Positions 45,826-54,786 of a stretch of 64,000 bases of DNA are shown here, in pieces. How positions within the stretch are numbered: position 1 is the first letter of the stretch; the number at the start of each line of letters is the position of its first letter. A model generated the notes under the pieces. That model worked only from the letters and a program-made list of their open reading frames with translations. It was not told where the DNA came from and ran no database searches. Position numbers and translations under genes: made by a program. Origin of the DNA: Vibrio sp. qd031 (GTDB lineage Bacteria > Pseudomonadota > Gammaproteobacteria > Enterobacterales > Vibrionaceae). The DNA lies in contig NZ_JXQD01000036.1 in the NCBI RefSeq assembly GCF_002100145.1, positions 130,928-194,927 on the forward strand, read 5' to 3'.

Positions 45826-46565
45826 TGAAGAAGTTAATGACATTAGTATTCGCTCTGTTGCCATCGTTGGTGTTTGCCGCTGGAGGATCGTCTGTTCCTC
45901 TAGATAACCCAAATAACGACATTCGCGATAAAGCGTCATTGCAAAACGGTGCTAAGTTGTTCATGAACTACTGTTTTGGCTGTCACGCAACGCAATATCA
46001 ACGCTATGAGCGCGTTGCGACCGATTTGGGCATTCCATCAGAGCTGATGAAAGAAAACTTAATGTTTGATCCTGAGCTTAACATCGGTGAGCTAATGACC
46101 AATCCAATGAAAGCAGAAGACGGTGCTAAATGGTTTGGTACTGCGCCACCGGATTTGACTTTGGTTGCACGTGTACGTGGTACTGATTGGCTATATACAT
46201 ACCTTCGTACATTTTATGCAGACCCATCTCGTCCATTTGGTGTCAATAACATCGTTTTCCCAAATGTGGGTATGCCACATGTATTGGAAGAGCTTCAGGG
46301 TGTGCCACAACCTGTCTGGGGCAAAACTGTCGTTGGTGGTGAAGAAGTGGATACCGTGGTTGGCGTGCAAACAGATGGTACTGGTGAGCTAAGCACGTCT
46401 GAGTACGACGCGGCAATGCGCGACCTTGTGAACTTCTTACAGTACGCTGCTGATCCGGTACAGGTAGAGCGTGAGCAACTGGGGATTTGGGTGCTGCTTT
46501 TCCTAGTCATTTTCACAGCAGTCGCATTCTTGCTGTATAAAGAGTATTGGCGTGATATTCACTAG
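45825..46565 (+). CDS. petC: Cytochrome c1
   Basis: 246 residues, signal peptide ending VFA-AG (near residue 18). The covalent haem site is YCFGCH (near residues 49-54), the axial Met is probably in FPNVGMPHVLEELQG. A C-terminal membrane helix (LGIWVLLFLVIFTAVAFLLY) holds it to the inner membrane, with the body in the periplasm. Third gene of petABC. A strong hairpin right after it precedes sspA. Confidence 0.96.
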   Translation: MKKLMTLVFALLPSLVFAAGGSSVPLDNPNNDIRDKASLQNGAKLFMNYCFGCHATQYQRYERVATDLGIPSELMKENLMFDPELNIGELMTNPMKAEDGAKWFGTAPPDLTLVARVRGTDWLYTYLRTFYADPSRPFGVNNIVFPNVGMPHVLEELQGVPQPVWGKTVVGGEEVDTVVGVQTDGTGELSTSEYDAAMRDLVNFLQYAADPVQVEREQLGIWVLLFLVIFTAVAFLLYKEYWRDIH

Positions 46566-46595
46566 ATGTGATATCATTAGGCGCTAATTATAAAT

Positions 46596-46629
46596 CAGTG
46601 GAGGCAATTGGCCTCCACTGTTGTTTTTG
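46596..46629 (+). terminator. Terminator between petC and sspA
   Basis: Perfect 10-bp stem CAGTGGAGGC/GCCTCCACTG with a five-base loop, followed by TTGTTTTTG. It ends 21 bases before the sspA ATG. A TATAAA at 46589-46594 just upstream could serve sspA. Confidence 0.85.
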
Positions 46630-46650
46630 TACTGTATACCGGAGGGCTCA

Positions 46651-47286
46651 ATGGCTGTAGCTGCCAATAAACGATCTGTGATGACTCTATTCTCAAGCGC
46701 AACTGAGATGGAAAGTCATCAAGTACGCATCGTACTTGCAGAAAAAGGGGTGAGTGTAGAAGTTGAGTTAGTTGAAGAAGGTTCTCTTCCCACTGAACTC
46801 ATCGAGCTGAACCCTTATAAGTCAGTTCCAACTCTAGTGGATCGTGAGCTTGCTTTGTACGACTCAAAGATCATCATGGAGTATCTCGATGAGCGTTTTC
46901 CACATCCACCATTGATGCCGGTTTACCCTGTTGCCCGTGGTAACAGCCGTTTGATGATGTACCGTATCGAACGTAACTGGTATAGCCTAGCTGAAAAAGT
47001 CGTCAACGCGTCTGGTGAAGAAGCACAGAAAGCCCGTGAAAAACTGAAAAACGATTTGCTCACTCTTGCCCCACTGTTCGCGGAATACGAATACTTCATG
47101 AGCGAAGAGTTTAGCCTTATCGATTGCTACCTAGCGCCGCTACTATGGCGTTTGCCTCAACTTGGCATCGAGCTGACAGGTCCAGGTTCAAAAGAGCTAA
47201 AAATTTACATGAACCGTGTATTCGAACGTGATTCATTCCTTGCTTCGCTCACAGAAGCTGAACGTGAAATGCGCTTGGTTCGATAA
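46651..47286 (+). CDS. sspA: Stringent starvation protein A
   Basis: 211 residues from ATG 46651, with GGAGG 5 bases upstream. SspA has the glutathione-S-transferase fold but binds RNA polymerase with sigma-70, changing promoter use in starvation and acid stress. Thioredoxin-like part: SVMTLFSSATEMESHQVRIV, with NPYKSVPTLVDRELALYDSK. Helical C-terminal part includes EYEYFMSEEFSLIDCYLAPL. It pairs with sspB (5-base gap), as in E. coli. Confidence 0.96.
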   Translation: MAVAANKRSVMTLFSSATEMESHQVRIVLAEKGVSVEVELVEEGSLPTELIELNPYKSVPTLVDRELALYDSKIIMEYLDERFPHPPLMPVYPVARGNSRLMMYRIERNWYSLAEKVVNASGEEAQKAREKLKNDLLTLAPLFAEYEYFMSEEFSLIDCYLAPLLWRLPQLGIELTGPGSKELKIYMNRVFERDSFLASLTEAEREMRLVR

Positions 47287-47291
47287 CGAAC

Positions 47292-47798
47292 ATGGATAAT
47301 ATGACTCCTCGTCGTCCTTATTTGGTACGCGCTTTTTATGAGTGGCTACTGGATAATGAGTTGACTCCACATCTGATGGTCGATGCGAACATGAGTGGTG
47401 TTCGCGTTCCTCTTGAGTTTGTTCAAGACGGACAAATTATCTTGAATGTGGCGCCGCGTGCGGTGGGTAATATTGAGATCAGCAATGAAGTGATCACTTT
47501 TCAAGCTCGTTTTAGTGGCAAGCCTCATTCGGTGATTGTCCCTATGTATGCGGTGCTTGCGATTTATGCGCGTGAAAATGGTGCTGGGACAATGTTTGAG
47601 CCTGAAGAGGCGTACGATAATCTCGACCAACCAAGTAACGATGAGCCGAAAATTAGTGTTGAAAAGCCAAGTTTGTCTGCTGTAACACAGCCGCAACCAG
47701 AAGCACCGACAGTAATCCATAGAGCAGATGATGGGGATGACGATCCAACTCCAGAACCGCCTAAAAAGAGCAAGCCGTCTCTACGTGTGATCAAGTAG
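47292..47798 (+). CDS. sspB: ClpXP adaptor SspB
   Basis: 168 residues. SspB binds ssrA-tagged peptides and the RseA fragment and hands them to ClpX. The folded domain (residues about 1-115) has PYLVRAFYEWLLDNELTPHL and VPLEFVQDGQIILNVAPRAV. A flexible acidic linker leads to the ClpX-binding end PSLRVIK, the conserved XB motif. Second gene of sspAB, ending at a bidirectional terminator. Confidence 0.96.
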   Translation: MDNMTPRRPYLVRAFYEWLLDNELTPHLMVDANMSGVRVPLEFVQDGQIILNVAPRAVGNIEISNEVITFQARFSGKPHSVIVPMYAVLAIYARENGAGTMFEPEEAYDNLDQPSNDEPKISVEKPSLSAVTQPQPEAPTVIHRADDGDDDPTPEPPKKSKPSLRVIK

Positions 47799-47832
47799 TA
47801 CTACTCATTGAGTGCACTCAAAGTATAGAATC

Positions 47833-47860
47833 AAAAAAAGCAGCGAAAGCTGCTTTTTTT
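47833..47860. terminator. Bidirectional terminator between sspB and dolP
   Basis: Perfect 12-bp stem AAAAAAAGCAGC with a GAAA tetraloop and T-run. Confidence 0.93.
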
Positions 47861-47884
47861 ATGCGTAGACGCTAGCGAATAAGA

Positions 47885-48448
47885 TCATTCCGATAGGTTA
47901 AACGCTCTCACGACTTGTTTCACGTCTTGTACATTACGTGCAATGTTGGTCGCAAGATCCGCTTTGGCTGGTGAAATATACCCTAATAAAAACACTTCCC
48001 CATCTTCAGTGATCACCTTGATGTTATTGCCTTTTAGTAACGGCTCTTCGGCGAAAGCCGTTTTCACTTTTGCGGTAATCCAACCATCTTTACTTTGTTC
48101 GGGGAACGCTAGCGGGGGCTTGATCCTAATTTGGTTGTGCACCAAGGTGACGTTGGCTATTTCACTGACCTTCTGTTCTAGACCTTGGCTTAACGTGTCA
48201 TTGCTTGCCTGACCAAACAGCACCACTCTTCCATTGTATGCGGTCGCGTTGACACGCACTTCACCTTTGAATGGCGCTTTGTTATTCCATGAAGCGGCTT
48301 CAAACTCTATGGTGCTGTCTACCCACTTCTGTTTCGTTGTCCGAGGATCTTGCCCATCGACATCTTGAGGCTGTGTATTTACACATCCACCGAGAAGTAA
48401 CAGGCTACATAGTACGAGTGAGATACGAGTGAATAACGTTGTTTGCAT
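47885..48448 (-). CDS. dolP: BON-domain outer-membrane lipoprotein DolP (YraP)
   Basis: 187 residues from ATG 48448, with AGGTAGGA upstream; the frame is open from 48493. Lipobox LLLLGGC (Cys near residue 22). Two BON domains follow (residues about 50-110 with VRVNATAYNGRVVLFGQASN, and 125-187 with VITEDGEVFLLGYISPAKA). DolP binds acidic phospholipid in the outer membrane, gathers at division sites and supports envelope integrity; sigma-E controls it in E. coli. It follows diaA by about 10 bases in the row lpoA-yraN-diaA-dolP. Confidence 0.95.
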   Translation of the reverse strand: MQTTLFTRISLVLCSLLLLGGCVNTQPQDVDGQDPRTTKQKWVDSTIEFEAASWNNKAPFKGEVRVNATAYNGRVVLFGQASNDTLSQGLEQKVSEIANVTLVHNQIRIKPPLAFPEQSKDGWITAKVKTAFAEEPLLKGNNIKVITEDGEVFLLGYISPAKADLATNIARNVQDVKQVVRAFNLSE

Positions 48449-48458
48449 TGTCCTACCT

Positions 48459-49049
48459 TTAGTCGGCATGTGGAGGGAAAAGCACTTGATCAATCAGGTC
48501 ACAAAGACAGTGAAGAGTAACCAATTGAACCTCGTGAATTCGAACTGTGCGATGAGATGGGATACGGATTTCCACGTCGTGTTCACCCAGTAGACCTGCC
48601 ATTTCACCACCATCTTTACCGGTGAGCGCAATGATCGTCATATCGCGAGTCACTGCAGCTTCCATCGCTTTTAAGATACTGCGGCTATTACCACTGGTTG
48701 AGATCGCCAGCAAGATATCGCCCGTCTGACCAAATGCGCGAACTTGTTTTGAAAAGACTTCATCGTAATCATAATCGTTGGCGACAGCGGTTAGCGTTGT
48801 TGGATCTTGCGACAACATCAATGCTGGTAGACTTGGACGTTCAGTTTCAAATCGATTGAGTAGGCAAGATACGAATTGCTGTGCGATGGCATTTGAACCT
48901 CCGTTCCCACAACATAATATTTTGTTACCTTTCAATAGTGTGGCGACCAGCGCTTGTGACGCGTGGGTGATCGCGTCAGGAAGCGCCTCAGCTGCGGCGA
49001 TTTGAATCTGAATACTTTCAGTAAACGTTTCTTTAATACTGTCTAGCAT
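48459..49049 (-). CDS. diaA: DnaA initiator-associating protein DiaA (SIS domain)
   Basis: 196 residues with one SIS domain ([20 protein letters not shown] and [20 protein letters not shown]). It resembles the phosphoheptose isomerase GmhA, but its place between yraN and dolP is that of DiaA, a tetramer that binds DnaA and helps timely replication start. The two are easily confused; position decides here. yraN lies 2 bases upstream. Confidence 0.9.
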   Translation of the reverse strand: MLDSIKETFTESIQIQIAAAEALPDAITHASQALVATLLKGNKILCCGNGGSNAIAQQFVSCLLNRFETERPSLPALMLSQDPTTLTAVANDYDYDEVFSKQVRAFGQTGDILLAISTSGNSRSILKAMEAAVTRDMTIIALTGKDGGEMAGLLGEHDVEIRIPSHRTVRIHEVQLVTLHCLCDLIDQVLFPPHAD

Positions 49050-49051
49050 GA

Positions 49052-49411
49052 TTATCCTTCATAGAATGCGCTTTTTATCCACTCAGGATGGGGTTGATCG
49101 GCGTGTATCGCAACGACGTCAAATCTTACGTCAGTAGTGTGAGGCGATAGACGCTTAGACAGCAACCAATGCTGAGCGGTTTTAATAATTTTTCGTTGTT
49201 TATTGCGAGTGACCATTTCTTGCGGTAACCCATAATGTGTTGATGTTCGGTATTTGACTTCGATAAACACGTAGGTGTCTTTATCTTGCATGATGATATC
49301 CAGCTCACCACATTTAGCGTGGTAGTTTTTATCAATGCAACGCAAGCCTTGTGACGTTAAATAGTCACAGGCCTGCGATTCGTACGACTCGCCGAGACGT
49401 CGGTTATTCAT
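49052..49411 (-). CDS. yraN: YraN-family endonuclease-like protein (UPF0102)
   Basis: 119 residues from ATG 49411, overlapping the lpoA end by eight bases; the frame is open to 49570 but the family starts [18 protein letters not shown]. The fold resembles Holliday junction or restriction nucleases, with [20 protein letters not shown] giving the D-(E/x)xK-like motif. No proven activity is known to me. Part of lpoA-yraN-diaA-dolP. Confidence 0.92.
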   Translation of the reverse strand: MNNRRLGESYESQACDYLTSQGLRCIDKNYHAKCGELDIIMQDKDTYVFIEVKYRTSTHYGLPQEMVTRNKQRKIIKTAQHWLLSKRLSPHTTDVRFDVVAIHADQPHPEWIKSAFYEG

Positions 49412-51281
49412 TGTCGACGAATGTTTCGGGTAGCTCATCAGCCACCTCGTCAGCCTGAGTTTGCTCGTCTTCAGCACTAAACTCGGCCCAACTAAGTTGT
49501 CTATCGACAACGCAGCTTTCGTCAATGGATAGTACACCGGTTTGACCTTTGTATTCGAACTCAGGGTCAAGCTTCATATTCGGCAATGCATGCGTCAGTG
49601 AATAGGCATCCATTCCTAAAGCAAACAGTCGCTTTTGAGCGTGACTTGATTTTTCCCAAATGAACTCATACTGCTCTTTCACTGTTGGATCCGGGGCAGC
49701 TAGAAATGGAATGTCACTGTAAATAACGCCAGTAAGATCGAGGGTTGCATTATTGCCACCAGAATTACTGTATGAGCTGGCAAAAACCGCAGGTGCCTGT
49801 GCTTCTGGGTTTATCGCTACATCAATAAAAGGTTTTATCAGATTTAAATCGCTGTCTTTGGCGACGATATAGACGGCATCTATGTCTCGACGACTTCGTG
49901 CTTCACCTTCAAGTGTAGTATCAAAAAGTGCGCTAAGTTGAGCAATTCTAGCCTCGCTATTTCGAATGTCGAACGCGGTATTAATCACGTACTGCAGTTC
50001 ACGTTGATTTTTAAAGTACACATCGTCGGATACCGTGTTAGAAATAGTCTGCCATTGGGTGTCAAAGGCCGCTTGCATACGTTTGCCGTAGCTATTGTTT
50101 GGTGCAACAAGCAGCGGGAATCGATACCCTAAATCAAACAGGTGTTGCGCTGCTTCTGCGGCTTCTTGTTCAGGTGATAATGTAATGTAGCAAAGAGATT
50201 GGTCTTGCATAATCTCATCTGGGAAGTTTAGTGCAAGCATTGGGATTGGAGTAATTCTGGCTTGTTGCGAAACCTGCAATTCTTCAATGGTGTTTTTTTG
50301 TAGAGGGCCAACAATAAAATCAGAGTTGTTATTGGCAAGCTCTTGCTCTAACTGTTCGATGGATTTCCCATCTGTGTCAATTACACTAAAACGCAGAGTT
50401 TCGTCACGCTCTTTATCATTGAACAGCGCAAATAAAAATCCATCACGAATGACGCTTGCTTGTTTGGCGTATTTTCCACTCAGTGGGAGCAGCAAGGCTG
50501 TATTACTTGCAGTGACAATATCCATCGCCAAGACTTCTTTAATAGCGTTTGGCGTGTAAAAGGCGGCTGGGTGATCGAAGTTTTCGTTTAAGAAAAGCTC
50601 GTAGCGGCGTTTTTGGTTGGCAAAATCGTTCGGGTACTGCTGGGCGATCGTCGCGAGATCAATCCACCCTTGAAGGTCTAGATTTTGTGTGTCGAATGCA
50701 GCGAGTTCATCTGCCGAGTATGTGTTGAGTCGTGACCAGACGGTGTCAGAGAACGGTTGACGCTGCTCTTGAGTCAGGTAAGAAAATCCTGAAACCAACT
50801 CTTCTAACCCTGAAAGTGGATCAAATAGAGCAAAATAGATCTCTGAACGGGTTTGGTGGTACCTAGCCCAAGTCGAATCTTCAAGTATCCAGTTAGGTAA
50901 GAAGTTCAACTGTCGAATTGCGTCGCTTGGTTGCTCTTTGGCCAACAACAAATCAGCTCGACTCAATTGCCATAGTGCCTGCTGTTGCGCAGACATTTCT
51001 GATTGCGCCAATCTACGCATAATGCGATCGGATAGCTCCAAGTCACCTTCATTGATAGCAGCATCAAAGGCGATCAGTAGCCAGTCTACTTGCTCACTGC
51101 CACTGCTTCTATCCGCTTGCAGAAGGTAGTAAGCCGAATCCTGATTCTCGGCGACTTGTTGGTTGACGCGAGTCTCAGTTGGCTGGTCGGGAGTACTGCC
51201 ACACGCTACTAAAAATAGAGAAAGAGCGATAGGTGAGAGTACGCGTGATACACTGTGTCGATTGAGTCGTTTTTCGGCCAT
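49404..51281 (-). CDS. lpoA: Penicillin-binding protein activator LpoA
   Basis: 625 residues from ATG 51281; the frame reaches a TTG at 51305. Lipobox LFLVACGS (Cys near residue 27). N-terminal TPR-like helices (residues about 30-250), then a periplasmic binding-protein-like domain (from about 260: TALLLPLSGKYAKQASVIRD; and VAPNNSYGKRMQAAFDTQW). LpoA spans the periplasm from the outer membrane and switches on the PBP1a transpeptidase. It leads the minus-strand group with yraN, diaA and dolP and is divergent from rsmI. Confidence 0.95.
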   Translation of the reverse strand: MAEKRLNRHSVSRVLSPIALSLFLVACGSTPDQPTETRVNQQVAENQDSAYYLLQADRSSGSEQVDWLLIAFDAAINEGDLELSDRIMRRLAQSEMSAQQQALWQLSRADLLLAKEQPSDAIRQLNFLPNWILEDSTWARYHQTRSEIYFALFDPLSGLEELVSGFSYLTQEQRQPFSDTVWSRLNTYSADELAAFDTQNLDLQGWIDLATIAQQYPNDFANQKRRYELFLNENFDHPAAFYTPNAIKEVLAMDIVTASNTALLLPLSGKYAKQASVIRDGFLFALFNDKERDETLRFSVIDTDGKSIEQLEQELANNNSDFIVGPLQKNTIEELQVSQQARITPIPMLALNFPDEIMQDQSLCYITLSPEQEAAEAAQHLFDLGYRFPLLVAPNNSYGKRMQAAFDTQWQTISNTVSDDVYFKNQRELQYVINTAFDIRNSEARIAQLSALFDTTLEGEARSRRDIDAVYIVAKDSDLNLIKPFIDVAINPEAQAPAVFASSYSNSGGNNATLDLTGVIYSDIPFLAAPDPTVKEQYEFIWEKSSHAQKRLFALGMDAYSLTHALPNMKLDPEFEYKGQTGVLSIDESCVVDRQLSWAEFSAEDEQTQADEVADELPETFVDNE

Positions 51282-51342
51282 GTTAAACTGCTGAATTAGT
51301 TGCAATACCCTCTATATTAATCCCTTGAGTGATGGTAAACAA

Positions 51343-52206
51343 ATGACAGATAACATTTTGCACCCTGCAGAGGTCTCAACTCTCTATATTGTGCCTACTC
51401 CAATAGGCAATTTGGGCGATATTACCCAGCGCAGCATCGACATATTATCGAGCGTAGACGTGATTGCAGCTGAGGATACAAGGCATACGGGGAAATTACT
51501 GTCGCACTTAGGTGTGCAAACAAAAACTTTTGCACTGCATGATCATAATGAGCAGCAAAAAGCCGCTTATTTAATCGAAAGATTGCAAAATGGTGAGTCC
51601 ATAGCCTTAGTTTCGGATGCGGGAACACCTCTTATTAGTGATCCTGGCTATCATCTGGTGACTCAATGTCGTGATGCTGGGGTCAAGGTTGTTCCTTTAC
51701 CTGGCGCCTGCGCTGTCACTACCGCGTTGTGTGCATCAGGACTTCCTTCTGACCGCTTTAGCTTTGAAGGTTTTTTGCCCGCGAAGAGCAAAGGGCGTAA
51801 AGATAAGCTCAAAGAAGTTGAGCAGATGCCACACACGACCATCTTTTATGAATCTCCTCATCGTATCATTGATTCATTAAAGGATATGTTGGAGGTATTA
51901 GGCCCCGATAGAGAAGTGGTGATGGCTCGTGAACTAACTAAAACCTTTGAAACCTTCAAGAAGCTGCCACTCGGTGAGCTTATAGAATGGGTTGCTGCCG
52001 ACAGCAACCAGCAGCGAGGTGAAATGGTGCTATTGGTTCATGGTTACCGCGCAACGACCACTGAAGAGATGTCTCCAGAGGTCATCCGTACCTTGACGGC
52101 CATAGCAAATGAGTTACCTCTTAAAAAGGCCGCCGCAATTACAGCGGAACTGTTTAGCCTGAAAAAAAATGCGCTTTATAAGTGGGGATTGGAGAATTTG
52201 GAGTAG
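51343..52206 (+). CDS. rsmI: 16S rRNA 2'-O-ribose C1402 methyltransferase RsmI
   Basis: 287 residues from ATG 51343 (frame open from TTG 51325). RsmI, of the tetrapyrrole methylase fold, methylates the ribose of C1402 in 16S rRNA. Motifs: [54 protein letters not shown] and [12 protein letters not shown]. Divergent from lpoA. Downstream, where I would expect rnpB from the gene order of Pseudomonas, lies a 140-bp tandem repeat array. Confidence 0.96.
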   Translation: MTDNILHPAEVSTLYIVPTPIGNLGDITQRSIDILSSVDVIAAEDTRHTGKLLSHLGVQTKTFALHDHNEQQKAAYLIERLQNGESIALVSDAGTPLISDPGYHLVTQCRDAGVKVVPLPGACAVTTALCASGLPSDRFSFEGFLPAKSKGRKDKLKEVEQMPHTTIFYESPHRIIDSLKDMLEVLGPDREVVMARELTKTFETFKKLPLGELIEWVAADSNQQRGEMVLLVHGYRATTTEEMSPEVIRTLTAIANELPLKKAAAITAELFSLKKNALYKWGLENLE

Positions 52207-52428
52207 CCAAGGAAGAGCAGGGCGCTTCGCTTCGAGAGGCGAGGACGCTGCGCTGCGAGAGGCGAGGACGCTGCGCTGCGAGGCGCGGGCATCAATACCG
52301 GCCCAATCTCGCGTCAGCGAGCATTGGCCCGGTAGTGGCCCACGGAGGTCTGACTGCATTTTTTCACCAATGGGAAAGAGCAGGGCGCTGCGCTTCGAGG
52401 GGCGAGGGCGCTTCGCTGCGAGGCGCGA

Positions 52429-52481
52429 GCATCAATACCGGCCCAATCTCGCGTCAGCGAGCATTGTACCGGTATTGATGC
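52429..52481. other. Stem-loop in repeat copy 2
   Basis: Outer arms GCATCAATACCGG and CCGGTATTGATGC pair over 13 bases; within them CAAT/ATTG and CTCGC/GCGAG pair around a GTCA loop with a bulged C. It is the best-paired form of the unit; other copies have mismatched outer arms. Confidence 0.7.
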
Positions 52482-52852
52482 CCACGGAGGTCTAACTGCA
52501 TTTTTTCACCAATGGGAAAGAGCAGGGCGCTGCGCTTCGAGGGGCGAGGACGCTTCGCTGCGAGGCGCGGGCATCAATACCGGCCCAATCTCGCGTCAGC
52601 GAGCATTGTCCCGGTAGTGGCCCACGGAGGTCTGACTGCATTTTTTCACCAATGGGAAAGAGCAGGGCGCTGCGCTTCGAGGGGCGAGGACGCTTCGCTG
52701 CGAGGCGCGGGCATCAATACCGGCCCAATCTCGCGTCAGCGAGCATTGTACCGGTAGTGGCCCACGGAGGTTTAACTGCATTTCCTCACCAATGGGAAAG
52801 AGCTGGGCGCTTCGCTTCGAGGAGCGAGGACGCTTCGCTGCGAGGCGCGAGC

Positions 52853-52901
52853 ATCACTACCGGCCCAATCTCGCGTCAGCGAGCATTGTACCGGTAGTGA
52901 T
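52853..52901. other. Stem-loop in repeat copy 5 with matching changes in both arms
   Basis: ATCACTACCGG pairs with CCGGTAGTGAT over 11 bases. Relative to copy 2 the left arm has C for A and the right arm G for T at the opposite position, so pairing is kept although both sides changed. Confidence 0.65.
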
Positions 52902-52922
52902 CCACGAAGGCCTGATTGCTTT

Positions 52923-52950
52923 TCCTCGTCCCTCGCTTCTCGCCCCTCGC
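52923..52950. repeat. Four 7-base units next to the array
   Basis: TCCTCGT, CCCTCGC, TTCTCGC and CCCTCGC follow with exact 7-base spacing. The reverse strand is the same GARRCGA-type heptamer seen after tsaD (12894-12928). Confidence 0.7.
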
Positions 52951-53034
52951 GCCCTTCTCCAAGAGTTTTCAAACTGTTACCTAGCTCACACAATGGTTTT
53001 CCTACTGAGACTGGTTAAAAAGTGCCTAAACCCC

Positions 53035-53062
53035 TTGCAAAGAAACGTAATAAGAGTAAAAT
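53035..53062 (+). promoter_or_regulatory. Probable promoter of the rpsP-rimM-trmD-rplS operon
   Basis: TTGCAA (53035-53040), a 16-base spacer and TAAAAT (53057-53062), giving a leader of about 100 bases. It lies beyond the repeat array, so the array is probably upstream of, not inside, this transcript. Confidence 0.6.
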
Positions 53063-53169
53063 TCCGAGGCTTTATTTTGGCACGAGACCCCAGACTTCCG
53101 TTTTGAGTTACTCAAGACGGCGCAGTTATTGGGGTTAATTTTATTTTTGAGAAAGCAAAGAGGAACGAC

Positions 53170-53418
53170 ATGGTTACCATTCGTTTGGCACGTCACGGCG
53201 CTAAGAAGCGTCCATTTTACCAAATCGTAGTGGCTGATAGCCGCAATGCGGCTACTGGCCGTTTCATCGAAAAAGTAGGTTTTTTCAACCCTACTGCTAA
53301 AGGTCAAGAAGAAGGCTTGCGCCTAGACCTAGACCGTGTAAACCACTGGGTTTCACAAGGTGCTAGCGTTTCTGACCGCGTAGCTAAGCTAGTTAAAGAC
53401 GCTTCTAAAGCGGCTTAA
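53170..53418 (+). CDS. rpsP: 30S ribosomal protein S16
   Basis: 82 residues, start [20 protein letters not shown], with [19 protein letters not shown]; full length for S16, which assembles early in the 30S body. AGAGGAACG before the ATG is the ribosome site. It leads the conserved operon with rimM, trmD and rplS; 30 bases separate it from rimM. Confidence 0.98.
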   Translation: MVTIRLARHGAKKRPFYQIVVADSRNAATGRFIEKVGFFNPTAKGQEEGLRLDLDRVNHWVSQGASVSDRVAKLVKDASKAA

Positions 53419-53448
53419 TTGGCCATTTTCGGTGTATAAGGATTAAAC

Positions 53449-53979
53449 ATGAGTGAACAAAACGAAGCAATTATTGTAGGCAAGTTTGGTGCTACCTACG
53501 GTATTCGTGGTTGGCTTAAGGTTCATTCCTTCACAGAAAATCCTGAAAGTATTTTTGAGTATAGCCCTTGGTTAGTTAACCAAAATGGCAACTGGGTTGA
53601 ACACAAAGTAGAGAGCTGGAAGCGTCATAACAAAGGTTATGTGTGTAAGCTTGAAGGCCTAGATGTACGTGAAAGCGCGCATTTGATGGTCAACTTTGAA
53701 ATCAGCGTTAATCCAGCCGCTTTACCAGAGCTGTCAGAAGATGAGTTCTACTGGCGTGAATTGTTTGGCATGAAAGTAGTGACCACAAAAGGTTACGACT
53801 TAGGGGAGGTCACTGACATCCTCGAGACAGGTTCAAACGATGTTTTGGTAGTCAAAGCGAACTTAAAAGATGCTTTTGGACAAAAGGAACGCTTAATTCC
53901 GTTCCTTGAAGAGCAAGTGATCATTAATGTTGATCGCGAAGCTCAACGGATCGAAGTTGACTGGGATCCTGGATTCTAA
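53449..53979 (+). CDS. rimM: 16S rRNA processing protein RimM
   Basis: 176 residues. RimM helps form the 30S head by acting with S19. N-terminal domain start [20 protein letters not shown]; the C-terminal PRC-barrel has [20 protein letters not shown] and [14 protein letters not shown]. It lies between rpsP and trmD (20-base gap), the universal order. Confidence 0.97.
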   Translation: MSEQNEAIIVGKFGATYGIRGWLKVHSFTENPESIFEYSPWLVNQNGNWVEHKVESWKRHNKGYVCKLEGLDVRESAHLMVNFEISVNPAALPELSEDEFYWRELFGMKVVTTKGYDLGEVTDILETGSNDVLVVKANLKDAFGQKERLIPFLEEQVIINVDREAQRIEVDWDPGF

Positions 53980-53999
53980 CTTACTCATCGGAGGCGAAC

Positions 54000-54746
54000 A
54001 TGTGGATTGGGGTGATTAGCCTGTTTCCTGAAATGTTCAAAGCCGTTACCGATTACGGAGTAACTGGTCAAGCGGTAAAAAAAGGGGTGTTGTCTATCAA
54101 CACGTGGAATCCTCGAGATTTTACGCACGATAAACATCGCACTGTCGACGACAGACCCTACGGGGGCGGCCCTGGCATGTTAATGATGGTTCAGCCTTTG
54201 CGCGACGCTATCACAACAGCTAAAGAGCACGCACCTGGTAAGACGAAAGTCATCTACCTGTCACCTCAAGGTCGCAAGCTCGACCAACAAGGTGTCGAAG
54301 AGCTGTCTACGAGTGAGAACTTAGTTCTGATTTGCGGACGCTACGAAGGGATAGATGAGCGTATTATCGAATCAATGGTAGACGAAGAATGGTCTATCGG
54401 CGATTTTGTAATGACGGGTGGCGAACTGCCAGCCATGACGTTAATTGATTCAGTCGCTCGGTTTGTACCGGGAGTACTTGGGGATATGGCGTCAGCAGAA
54501 GAAGACTCTTTTGCCAATGGCTTGCTAGATTGTCCACACTACACGCGCCCTGAAGTGTTAGACGACAAAGAAGTGCCTTCGGTACTCAAGTCGGGTAACC
54601 ACAAGGACATTCGTCGCTGGCGACTAAAACAGTCGTTAGGCCGGACTTGGCTAAGAAGACCAGAGATGCTGGAAAACCTAGCTCTGACTGACGAACAGGA
54701 AAAATTGCTTGTCGAGTTCATTGGTGAACACGAAAACAACAAGTAA
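54000..54746 (+). CDS. trmD: tRNA (guanine-N1)-methyltransferase TrmD
   Basis: 248 residues. TrmD methylates G37 of tRNAs reading CNN, preventing frameshifts. SPOUT knot enzyme with [20 protein letters not shown] at the start, [25 protein letters not shown] and [14 protein letters not shown] (SAM-binding knot). An AGGCGAAC site precedes the ATG. The rplS start is 40 bases after its stop. Confidence 0.98.
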   Translation: MWIGVISLFPEMFKAVTDYGVTGQAVKKGVLSINTWNPRDFTHDKHRTVDDRPYGGGPGMLMMVQPLRDAITTAKEHAPGKTKVIYLSPQGRKLDQQGVEELSTSENLVLICGRYEGIDERIIESMVDEEWSIGDFVMTGGELPAMTLIDSVARFVPGVLGDMASAEEDSFANGLLDCPHYTRPEVLDDKEVPSVLKSGNHKDIRRWRLKQSLGRTWLRRPEMLENLALTDEQEKLLVEFIGEHENNK

Positions 54747-54786
54747 TTAATATATTTAGATTCAGTTTATTCTAGGGTATAGAAAC

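Larger units (their letters stand above)
52213..52922. repeat. Tandem array of five 140-bp units
   Basis: Copies start at 52213, 52376, 52518, 52658 and 52798. Unit lengths are 163 (140 plus a 23-base internal duplication), 142, 140, 140 and about 125 (incomplete end). Each begins AGAGCAGGGCGCT or near it, passes a GC-rich GAGG/GCGAGG region, then a long stem around CTCGC-GTCA-GCGAG, then CCCACGGAGGTCTGACTGCA, a T-run and CACCAATGGGAA. Copies differ by few bases; copy 5 is the most diverged. GC content is clearly above the neighbouring genes. Confidence 0.93.
52207..53169. other. 963-base noncoding region with tandem repeat array
   Basis: No convincing gene. It has five copies of a 140-bp unit (52213-52922), a row of 7-base repeats (52923-52950), then about 80 bases without clear features and the rpsP promoter (53035-53062) with its leader. 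Open frames inside the array shift frame from copy to copy because 140 is not a multiple of three, so they are not coding. Confidence 0.85.

Noticed and set aside
48459-49049. Phosphoheptose isomerase GmhA for the SIS-domain gene
   Set aside because: Sequence alone is close, but the place between yraN and dolP is that of diaA.
49412-49570. 53-residue N-terminal extension of YraN
   Set aside because: It is the lpoA coding end read in another frame; the family starts at ATG 49411.
52213-52922. CRISPR array
   Set aside because: Units abut directly with no unique spacers, and no cas gene is in the window.
52213-52922. Integron attC (VCR-like) sites or gene cassettes
   Set aside because: No GTTRRRY/RYYYAAC core pair at the unit ends, no cassette frames and no integrase.
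52169-53106. Several open frames on both strands in the repeat array (80-108 residues)
   Set aside because: The 140-base period shifts frame at each copy, products are Arg/Gly/Ala-rich low-complexity and there is no family resemblance or ribosome site; they arise from GC-rich repeats.
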